Part shown: piece by piece, positions 1 through 5,637 of the stretch | Numbering within the stretch: the first letter of the stretch is position 1 | Layout of the letters: the number at the start of each line of letters is the position of its first letter | Origin: an uncultured bacterium | GTDB taxonomy: Bacteria > Bacillota_I > Bacilli_A > RF39 > UBA660 | Length of the DNA stretch: 7,470 nucleotides | NCBI GenBank assembly: GCA_949286645.1 | Contig: CASEDN010000064.1 | Span: 1-7,470 of the forward strand | Direction of reading: 5' to 3' | Position numbers and translations under genes: made by a program | The notes under the pieces: model-generated | The model's input: only the letters and a program-made list of their open reading frames with translations | Told to the model about the DNA's origin: nothing | Databases searched by the model: none

Positions 1-1581
1 AATAATTTAGAAGACTTTTTAATTAAATACCCTAATACTAAGGAAATAATAATTAAAAAAGCTAGATTTTTAAGAATTTCATTAGTAATAGATGACGAGA
101 TAGTTAATGAAGATGTTATTAATAAGAAAACAGAAACATTGAATGAGAATAATATAAAAGTTTTAAACATTCTTATAAAAACAAATGGTATGCTTATTAG
201 TGATGAGGAAGCGAAAAAAGAAGGTTTTAAAAATATATTTGATTTTGTAAAGCAAAGAGACAACCTTTATATAAAACTTAAAAATAATTATAAACTTTTA
301 GAGAAAACTAGAAAAATGTTCCCTAACTGTAATATAAAAGAATTTTTAACCCGACCTTCTTTAACTAAAAGAGAGATTGGAATATTAATATTTCTAAAAA
401 ATACTGAAAACGAAATACTAACTGAAGATGAACTAATGATAATTGGTAGGTTTAAAAGTATTAAAGCTTATAGAATGGGCATTAATAAATTATATGCTAG
501 ATTAGAAAAGAATAATGTATTAATAGAAGAAGCTAAACTATTTTATAAAAATATTAATCTCAAAAACAAACCTGTGTCTTTAAGTACTGAAGATATTAAA
601 CTAATTAACTTATTGAATGAACATCAAGGATTAGACAGCAAAAAATTATCAAGTATAGGTGGTTATAAAAATGAATTTGCTTTTAATAATAAAAAACATC
701 AAGTGCTAAAGAAAATTGAGAGCAATAAAGAACTAGAAAAGAAAATAAAAGACAAATATCCAAACGTAAAAATTAAACACAATAGAAAAAAAGAAAAACT
801 TACAAAAAATAATATAGCAATGATTAATTTATTAGAACAACATAAAAACAATCCTTTAAGCAGTACAGAAATGGCTAACAAATTAGGAATTCTTAATGCT
901 AACAGTTATAATACTTTAAAATTTACACTTTTTAAGCAATTAAAAAGTAACGAAACATTAAAAAGAGAAGCTTTAAGATTGTTTCCAGAATTCGTTATAG
1001 ATGATACTATCAACGATCTTACTATTAAATATACTAAAAATGAAATCATCTTTTTACAAGAATTTTGTTTAGTAAAAAACAATGATCTTGTATATCAATC
1101 CGATGATGTAATATGTAAGAACTTAAACCTACAACCAGAAATGTTTGAATTTGTTAAAAAAACTTCTACTGCAAAAGTAGTTAAAAATATGATTTTAGGT
1201 AACGATTCCGATCTCATTCTATGGACTAATTTTACTTATGAATTTATTGCTAGAGATAATTTTAAAGAAAAAAATAGTATAAAAATAACAGAAAATGATT
1301 TAGAATACATAAATATGCATAAAAAAAGAGATAATATATTAAACGCTTTAATAGCTTTAAATAATTCAATATTTAGAGATTTTGTTAAAGAATGCAGTGA
1401 TGAAGAAAAGCTAATACTTGCTTTTAGATTAGGTTACTTTAATAATAGATTTTTTACTACTGAAGAAGTTGCTAATATTTTTAATATAAATGAAGATGAT
1501 ATTATTATTCTAACTAAAGAGTGTTTAAAAATGTCTAGAAATAACTACATTAACGAAAAAAAACAAAAGATTTTAATTTAA
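1..1581 (+). CDS. Partial tandem HTH-repeat protein with a C-terminal sigma-70 region 4-like domain
   Basis: I do not recognise a named family over the full length; function unknown. The reading frame is open from base 1 to a TAA at 1579-1581 (526 visible codons), so the N-terminus lies outside the window. A TTG at 139 could be taken as a start, but it is the first leucine of a repeat and in-frame coding continues upstream, so it is probably internal. Visible residues 47 to about 339 hold four modules of 73-74 residues: an L-T-x-x-(D/E/N)-I opening, a hydrophobic helix, an 'LS/LT-x-x-E-L/M' helix with G-(F/Y)-K-N-like turn, then 'kL-x-x-N-x-x-L' and an 'FP/YP' near the end. Residues about 466-516 resemble sigma-70 region 4: EEKLILAFRLG, then TTEEVANIFNI, then a basic end. 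No signal peptide or membrane segment is seen, so it is probably cytoplasmic. A DNA-binding or regulatory role is inference. It converges with infB. Confidence 0.75.
   Translation, partial: NNLEDFLIKYPNTKEIIIKKARFLRISLVIDDEIVNEDVINKKTETLNENNIKVLNILIKTNGMLISDEEAKKEGFKNIFDFVKQRDNLYIKLKNNYKLLEKTRKMFPNCNIKEFLTRPSLTKREIGILIFLKNTENEILTEDELMIIGRFKSIKAYRMGINKLYARLEKNNVLIEEAKLFYKNINLKNKPVSLSTEDIKLINLLNEHQGLDSKKLSSIGGYKNEFAFNNKKHQVLKKIESNKELEKKIKDKYPNVKIKHNRKKEKLTKNNIAMINLLEQHKNNPLSSTEMANKLGILNANSYNTLKFTLFKQLKSNETLKREALRLFPEFVIDDTINDLTIKYTKNEIIFLQEFCLVKNNDLVYQSDDVICKNLNLQPEMFEFVKKTSTAKVVKNMILGNDSDLILWTNFTYEFIARDNFKEKNSIKITENDLEYINMHKKRDNILNALIALNNSIFRDFVKECSDEEKLILAFRLGYFNNRFFTTEEVANIFNINEDDIIILTKECLKMSRNNYINEKKQKILI
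139..1017 (+). repeat. Four tandem 73-74 codon protein repeats (HTH-like modules)
   Basis: Repeat units begin at 139, 361, 580 and 799, giving lengths of 74, 73, 73 and 73 codons; a diverged fifth unit seems to start at 1018. Each starts L-(T/S/N)-x-x-(E/D/N)-I, as in LTKREIGIL, LSTEDIKLI and LTKNNIAMI. Three end near a MFPN, KYPN or LFPE motif. The likeness is at protein level; the DNA copies are strongly diverged, so this is an old duplication and not a recent DNA repeat. The predicted helix pattern resembles sigma region 4 or a winged helix, which is inference. Confidence 0.7.
1396..1548 (+). other. Sigma-70 region 4-like helix-turn-helix domain inside the repeat-protein gene
   Basis: The encoded segment runs from SDEEKLILAFRLG through FFTTEEVANIFNI to ECLKMSRNNY. 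Known sigma region 4 has the order: (E/R)-E-R-x-(V/I)-L-x-L-R-(F/Y)-G-L, then T-L-E-E-(V/I)-G-x-x-(F/L)-x-(V/L), then (S/T)-R-E-R-(V/I)-R-Q-I-E-x-x-A-L-x-K-L-R. The first two helices match well, with LxFRLG and TxEEVAxxF in the right spacing. The recognition helix differs: NEDDIIILTKECLKMSRN has acidic residues where sigma factors carry R-E-R-x-R-Q. Promoter -35 recognition of the classical type is therefore doubtful. Confidence 0.6.
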
Positions 1582-1607
1582 TTATTTCTAAAATATTAAA
1601 TAAAACT

Positions 1608-1634
1608 AAAAAGTAGGGTCAAGACCTACTTTTT
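1608..1634. terminator. Bidirectional intrinsic terminator between the repeat gene and infB
   Basis: The stem is AAAAAGTAGG (1608-1617) pairing perfectly with CCTACTTTTT (1625-1634) around a 7-base loop. Five A residues at one base of the stem and five T residues at the other give a U-tract in both directions. It starts 26 bases after the repeat-gene stop and lies 2 bases beyond the infB stop on the other strand, so it can end both convergent transcripts. Confidence 0.85.
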
Positions 1635-1636
1635 AA

Positions 1637-3760
1637 TTATCTTTCTACTTCTACAAGTTCATATACTTCGATAATATCTCCTTCTTTATAATCTTGGAAA
1701 TTATCTAAAGTAAGTCCACAATCATGATCTTTAGACATTTCTTTAACTTGATCTTTCTCGTGTTGAAGTGACTTTATAGAACCATTATATATAACAATAC
1801 CATCCCTTACTACTCTAGCTTTATTATTATTTTTAATTATTCCAGAAGTTACATGACAGCCTGCTATCATACCAACTTTAGAGAATTTAAATAGTTGACG
1901 AATCTCAGCTGTACCAGTGACTTTTTCTTCATAGATAGGCTCTAACATACCTTTCATAGCCTTTTCCATCTCTTCCACTACTTTATAAATAATATCATAA
2001 AGTCTTATTTCTATATTATATTGTTTAGCCATATCAACTACTTTATTACTTCCTCTAACATTAAAACCTATTATTAAAGCATTAGAAGCTGATGCTAGAA
2101 CGATATCACTTTCTGTAATACCACCAACGGCTCCTCTAATAATATTTATTTTAACCCCTTCTACTTCTATTTTTTCTAATGATGACCTAACTGCTTCTAA
2201 ACTACCATTTGTATCAGTTTTCAAGATAACATTTATCTCTTTAAGACCTTCGTTTATTCTACCAAATAATTCTTCTAAACTCATACCAGTTCTATTAGTA
2301 TCTGATTCTTTTTCTCTTAAGGACCTATCACTAGCAATTTGTTTAGCCTGTTTCTCCGTCTCAAAAGCCATAAATTTATCTCCAGCGCTTGGAACACTAG
2401 ATAATCCTGTAATTTCAACCGGCATAGCAGGAGGAGCTTCCACGATATTTCTACCTAAATCATCTTTTAGAGTTCTAACCTTTCCAAAAGCTGTTCCTAC
2501 AACTATAGGATCTCCTAATCTTAAAGTACCATTTCCAATAAGAAGAGTGGCAACAGCTCCTACATGTTTATCCATTTTGCTTTCAAGTACTGCTCCTGTT
2601 GCATAACGATTTGGATTAGCTTTTAATTCACTCATTTCTGCAATCAGTAATATATTTTCAAGCAAAGTATCTACCCCTTCACCTGTTTTAGCAGATATCT
2701 TAGTTACAATTGTATCTCCACCCCATTCTTCTGGAGTAAGACCTGCTTCTACAAGACCTGTCATAACTCTATCTATATTAGCATCAGGTTTATCTATTTT
2801 ATTTATACATACAATAATAGGAACACCAGCTGCTTTAGCATGGTCAATTGCTTCTTTAGTTTGAGGCATTATACCATCATCTGCCGCTACTATTATTATA
2901 ACTATATCAGTAACACTAGCACCACGTGCTCTCATTTCAGTAAAAGCAGCATGTCCTGGAGTATCAATAAATGTTATTTTCTTACCATTACATTCTACTT
3001 GATAAGCCCCTATTTCTTGAGTAATACCACCCGCTTCACCACTTGCAACATTACTTTTTCTAATATAATCAAGTAATGTTGTTTTGCCATGGTCAACATG
3101 TCCCATAATAGTTACAACAGGAGGACGTTCTACCAAATCTTCTTCTTTGTCTTCTATTTCATAATTTTCAAAGTTAGAAATATCTGCAGTTTCTTCTTTT
3201 TTTACTAATTTATTATAATCTAAGGCCAACACTTCTACATCTTCAAAACTAAGAGAATTATTAGCAGTTGCCATTATTCCTAACCCCATCAGTTTCATAA
3301 TTATTTCACTAATAGGAACACCTATAATATTAGCAACTTCTGATACTGTCATACCTTCTTTATACAGTAAAACATTTTCATCTACTACTTGTTCATTACT
3401 TTGTAACTTTTCTTTATGCTTATATATTTTTTTTCTTTCTTGTTTAAAGTTATTCTTATCCTTTTCTGTTTTTTTAGTCTTTTTTACCCTGTTTGTTTTA
3501 ATCTCTTCATCTTTAGTAAGATTTGTTTCATAAGCTATTTGTTCTGCTTTCTCATCTAAAGAAAAGTCATTAATCATCTCTTCTAATGGAGTATCTTCTA
3601 CATAATCTTCTTCATCCTGAAAAGAATTATCTAAAAGTATAATCTCATCATCACTAAGAACTCTATTCATATCAGTTGTATCCATAGCAAGACTTTCCAT
3701 TTTTTTAATTACATCTTCTACACCTCTATTTATGTCTTCTGCATATTCTTTTATTGTCAT
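1637..3760 (-). CDS. infB: Translation initiation factor IF-2
   Basis: This GTPase places initiator fMet-tRNA on the 30S subunit and promotes joining of the 50S; it is cytoplasmic. The 707-residue length is close to that of other short Gram-positive IF2 proteins. Two IF2_N modules are visible, at residues about 1-48 and 133-183, joined by a charged, lysine- and glutamate-rich linker. The GTPase domain has G1 GHVDHGKTT (220-228), G2 GGITQ (244-248), G3 DTPGH (266-270), G4 NKID (320-323) and G5 SAK (356-358). Domains II, III and the C-terminal fMet-tRNA-binding region follow, ending in EVYELVEVER. The ATG at 3760 is preceded by GAGGTGA, which overlaps the TGA stop of ylxR, so translation is probably coupled. 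It is the last gene of the operon, followed at once by a terminator. In many Bacillota rbfA follows here; it does not in this window. Confidence 0.98.
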   Translation of the reverse strand: MTIKEYAEDINRGVEDVIKKMESLAMDTTDMNRVLSDDEIILLDNSFQDEEDYVEDTPLEEMINDFSLDEKAEQIAYETNLTKDEEIKTNRVKKTKKTEKDKNNFKQERKKIYKHKEKLQSNEQVVDENVLLYKEGMTVSEVANIIGVPISEIIMKLMGLGIMATANNSLSFEDVEVLALDYNKLVKKEETADISNFENYEIEDKEEDLVERPPVVTIMGHVDHGKTTLLDYIRKSNVASGEAGGITQEIGAYQVECNGKKITFIDTPGHAAFTEMRARGASVTDIVIIIVAADDGIMPQTKEAIDHAKAAGVPIIVCINKIDKPDANIDRVMTGLVEAGLTPEEWGGDTIVTKISAKTGEGVDTLLENILLIAEMSELKANPNRYATGAVLESKMDKHVGAVATLLIGNGTLRLGDPIVVGTAFGKVRTLKDDLGRNIVEAPPAMPVEITGLSSVPSAGDKFMAFETEKQAKQIASDRSLREKESDTNRTGMSLEELFGRINEGLKEINVILKTDTNGSLEAVRSSLEKIEVEGVKINIIRGAVGGITESDIVLASASNALIIGFNVRGSNKVVDMAKQYNIEIRLYDIIYKVVEEMEKAMKGMLEPIYEEKVTGTAEIRQLFKFSKVGMIAGCHVTSGIIKNNNKARVVRDGIVIYNGSIKSLQHEKDQVKEMSKDHDCGLTLDNFQDYKEGDIIEVYELVEVER

Positions 3761-3769
3761 AAAATCACC

Positions 3770-4030
3770 TCACTCTAATATTTTTCTTATTTCATCATAT
3801 ACCTCATCACTAATGGAACATTCTAATTTTCTTTCCAAACTTTTTTTCTTAATGGCCTCTTCTAAAACTTTTACATCTCTTTTAATATATGCACCTCTAC
3901 CGTTCATTTTTCCTGTTAAATCAACTTTAACTTCTCCTTCTTTACTTCTAACTATTCTAAGTAGTTCACGTTTATCTAGTTTTTCTCCTGTTACTACACA
4001 ACTTCTAAGAGGAATTTTTCTTATTTTCAT
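3770..4030 (-). CDS. rnpM: YlxR / RnpM family RNA-binding protein (RNase P modulator)
   Basis: This small basic protein of 86 residues belongs to the YlxR (DUF448) family, which normally sits between nusA and infB. B. subtilis YlxR has been described as a modulator of RNase P and renamed RnpM. Visible signatures are RKIPLRSCVVTGE near the N-terminus (residues 4-16, with the family's R-x-C-x-x-(C/T)-G pattern), a KRELLRIVR helix (20-28), and NGRGAYI at 43-49 (the conserved GRGAY motif). The C-terminus is a basic helix followed by an acidic tail. The ATG at 4030 follows a strong AGGAGG that overlaps the nusA TAG stop; the TGA stop overlaps the infB ribosome binding site. The usual next gene, ylxQ (an L7Ae-like protein), is absent, because only 9 bases separate ylxR from infB. 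Confidence 0.95.
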   Translation of the reverse strand: MKIRKIPLRSCVVTGEKLDKRELLRIVRSKEGEVKVDLTGKMNGRGAYIKRDVKVLEEAIKKKSLERKLECSISDEVYDEIRKILE

Positions 4031-4039
4031 AGTAACCTC

Positions 4040-5257
4040 CTATTCTGATTTTATACTAATACCCATTTCCTTAGCTTGTTCTGTTGTTTTAATATCTATC
4101 TTATATTTAGTAAGTCTAGTAGCAAGTTTAGCATTAAGTCCTTTTTTACCAATAGCAAGTGAGAAGTTATCTCCATCTGCTATTACCAAAGCTTCTTTTT
4201 TCTTTACATCTGTAATTAAAACTGTTAAATCCTTAGCAGGACTTAAAGCATTTTCTATAAATACTGCAGGATCATTATCATATCTAACAATATCTATTTT
4301 CTCTCCATTTAATTCTGTAATTATATTAGCAATACGACTACCACGTTCTCCTATACACGCTCCAATTGGATCTACTTTAGGATTTTCTGAATATACTGCT
4401 ACTTTACTTCTAAGTCCAGCTTCTCTTGCCACACTATATAAAAGTACTGTTCCATCTGCAAGTTCTGGTATTTCACTTTCAAATAATCTTTTAACAAAGC
4501 CATAATGTCTTCTACTTAAAAGAACTAGTAAACTTCTACCATTATTATCTACCTTTGTAACATATACTTTTATTTGACTACCCATCTTTATTTTTTCGCC
4601 TGGAATTATATCTTTCTTAGGTAAAATACCATTAGTACGTCCTAAATCTATAAAGTAATTATCAGTATCCTCAAGTGCTACTGTCCCAACTAATAACTCA
4701 TCTTGTTTATCTCCAAATTCATCAGTAATACTAGAGCGTTCTGCTTCTCTAATTTTTTGAATAACTACCTGTTTAGCAGTACTTGCTGCAACTCTACCAA
4801 AGTCTTTAGGAGTAACCTCAGTATCAATAGTATCACCAATATTAACAGTTTTATCTAATTTTCTAGCGTCACTAAGTTTAATTTCTGTACCAGGATTAAA
4901 GAAACTAATCTTCTCCTTTTCTTCTTCATCTTTTTCCTTAGTTTTCTCTTCTTCTTTAAACTCTTTTTCACTTATCTCAGTATCTAAATCATCATCTTCT
5001 GCATAACGTTCAAATAAAGCATCTTCATACTCCTCTTTAGTCATCTTATCATCAGGTACAACTGTTAAGTATGAGAATACTTTAATATCCCCAGTATCTT
5101 CATTAATTAAGACTTTTACATTATTATTTTTACTTTTAGCATTCTTCTTATAAGCACTAGTTAAAGCATTTCTCATCGCTTCAAAGATAATTTCTTTATC
5201 TATATGTTTTTCTTTAACTACTAAGTCAACTGCTTTAAGAAATTCTTTTCCATTCAT
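4040..5257 (-). CDS. nusA: Transcription elongation/termination factor NusA with an acidic N-domain insertion
   Basis: NusA binds RNA polymerase and nascent RNA and modulates pausing, termination and antitermination. The protein has 405 residues. The N-terminal polymerase-binding domain covers about 1-180 (EIIFEAMRNALTSAYKK early; TPKDFGRVAASTAKQV at 149-164). S1 is at about 186-252. KH1 carries GACIGERGSR (299-308) with GERG as its GxxG loop, and KH2 carries SLAIGKKGLNAKLA (366-379). It ends after KH2 with no C-terminal acidic repeats, as is usual in Gram-positives. Odd: residues about 68-124 form a long Glu/Lys/Asp-rich stretch, where B. subtilis NusA has only about 8 residues between its VV and EISIEEA segments. 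The ATG at 5257 lies one base after the rimP stop, with GGAGAT inside the rimP 3' end as ribosome binding site. A second ATG four bases downstream is out of frame. Confidence 0.97.
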   Translation of the reverse strand: MNGKEFLKAVDLVVKEKHIDKEIIFEAMRNALTSAYKKNAKSKNNNVKVLINEDTGDIKVFSYLTVVPDDKMTKEEYEDALFERYAEDDDLDTEISEKEFKEEEKTKEKDEEEKEKISFFNPGTEIKLSDARKLDKTVNIGDTIDTEVTPKDFGRVAASTAKQVVIQKIREAERSSITDEFGDKQDELLVGTVALEDTDNYFIDLGRTNGILPKKDIIPGEKIKMGSQIKVYVTKVDNNGRSLLVLLSRRHYGFVKRLFESEIPELADGTVLLYSVAREAGLRSKVAVYSENPKVDPIGACIGERGSRIANIITELNGEKIDIVRYDNDPAVFIENALSPAKDLTVLITDVKKKEALVIADGDNFSLAIGKKGLNAKLATRLTKYKIDIKTTEQAKEMGISIKSE

Positions 5258-5258
5258 T

Positions 5259-5507
5259 TTACATATCTCCTTTCTCTTTAGAATGTATATCTAATACATC
5301 TATATCATTACATAAATTATTATCATCCATAATAGGATTAATAATCTTAGTTGCCTCTGTTATTTTATTAACATCGATTATCTCTTCACTATCTAGTTCA
5401 ATATTTAATGTTTTAACACCTTCTTCACTAGAATAATAAACACCACTAACAAATAGACCTAAATCTTTAATGCTTCCATCTACTAAAGCTTTTACTTTCT
5501 CTTCCAT
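5259..5507 (-). CDS. rimP: Short RimP-like ribosome maturation factor, N-terminal domain only
   Basis: RimP assists 30S subunit maturation. Identity rests on position (first gene, directly before nusA) and on the fold pattern: an N-terminal helix (EEKVKALVDGSIKDLGLFV), a strand (GVYYSSEEGVKTLNIELD), then helix IDVNKITEATKIINPIMDD and a last strand. This matches the order of the RimP N-domain (helix, LGLELVDVEY-type strand, xLRVxID strand, 'VSxALSxxLD' helix). It has only 82 residues against about 150-156 in E. coli and B. subtilis. The conserved SSPGxxRPL motif that ends the N-domain is replaced by DIHSKEKGD, and the C-terminal SH3-like domain is absent. There is no room for it, since nusA starts one base later. 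The ATG at 5507 follows GAGGAGGTATT, a very strong ribosome binding site. It may be a reduced functional RimP or a remnant kept for operon expression. Confidence 0.82.
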   Translation of the reverse strand: MEEKVKALVDGSIKDLGLFVSGVYYSSEEGVKTLNIELDSEEIIDVNKITEATKIINPIMDDNNLCNDIDVLDIHSKEKGDM

Positions 5508-5525
5508 AATACCTCCTCACAAACT

Positions 5526-5556
5526 AAAGAGCGAAGTTTTTTAAACTTCACTCCTT
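5526..5556 (-). promoter_or_regulatory. Leader hairpin at the 5' end of the rimP-nusA transcript
   Basis: On the minus strand the leader folds as AAGGAGTGAAGTTT (5556-5543), loop AAA, and AAACTTCGCTCTTT (5539-5526). That is 14 continuous pairs with two G-U wobbles. It begins only a few bases after the predicted start of transcription. No U-run follows the stem, so it is not a standard terminator; the ribosome binding site of rimP (AGGAGG) lies about 11 bases downstream and unpaired. Likely roles are protection of the mRNA 5' end or a regulatory binding site (inference). Confidence 0.6.
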
Positions 5557-5567
5557 TCCTGGCATTA

Positions 5568-5596
5568 ATTATACTATATAAAAATAGTTTTGTCAA
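5568..5596 (-). promoter_or_regulatory. Consensus sigma-A promoter for the rimP-nusA-ylxR-infB operon
   Basis: Read on the minus strand: -35 TTGACA (5596-5591), a 17-base spacer, and -10 TATAAT (5573-5568). Both hexamers and the spacing are exact consensus. The predicted transcription start is near 5561, giving a leader of about 54 bases before the rimP ATG. Such a match suggests high constitutive housekeeping transcription. Confidence 0.92.
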
Positions 5597-5615
5597 AATA
5601 GTTATTTAATGTTAT

Positions 5616-5621
5616 TATAAT
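5616..5621 (+). promoter_or_regulatory. Candidate -10 element for the CPBP protease gene
   Basis: TATAAT at 5616-5621 points toward the ATG at 5638. The best -35-like hexamer, TTGTCA at 5590-5595, leaves a 20-base spacer, which is too long for an ordinary sigma-A site. A start near 5628 would leave a leader of only about 10 bases that barely includes the GGTGAT ribosome binding site. The true promoter could instead lie further upstream and overlap the divergent one. Confidence 0.3.
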
Positions 5622-5637
5622 AGGTAGGTGATGATAA

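Noticed and set aside
699..881. Minus-strand 60-codon frame with a very hydrophobic product
   Set aside because: It is the reverse reading of lysine-rich codons (AAA read as TTT, Phe) in the repeat gene; the hydrophobicity is an artefact.
139..1017. Regular spacing of about 219 bases considered as a CRISPR-like or DNA tandem repeat
   Set aside because: The units are similar only as protein; the DNA is strongly diverged and the period is a multiple of three inside one open frame.
2840..3076. 78-codon plus-strand frame inside infB
   Set aside because: Antisense to the conserved GTPase domain of IF2, with no ribosome binding site.
3770..3772. TGA read as tryptophan (Mycoplasma-type code)
   Set aside because: TGA ends ylxR exactly at the infB ribosome binding site, and the tryptophans I checked in other genes use TGG.
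3732..4505. 257-codon plus-strand open frame across ylxR and nusA
   Set aside because: It is antisense to two clear genes, has Ser/Leu/Ile-rich shadow composition, and matches no family; it arises from the low-GC codon pattern of the opposite strand.
5259..5507. Short rimP as a frameshifted full-length gene
   Set aside because: The nusA start follows one base after the stop, so no C-terminal domain remains in any frame.
5492..5551. Possible GTG leader ORF of 19 codons overlapping the rimP start
   Set aside because: Its GTG directly abuts the AAGGAG with no spacing and sits inside the leader stem, so initiation is unlikely.
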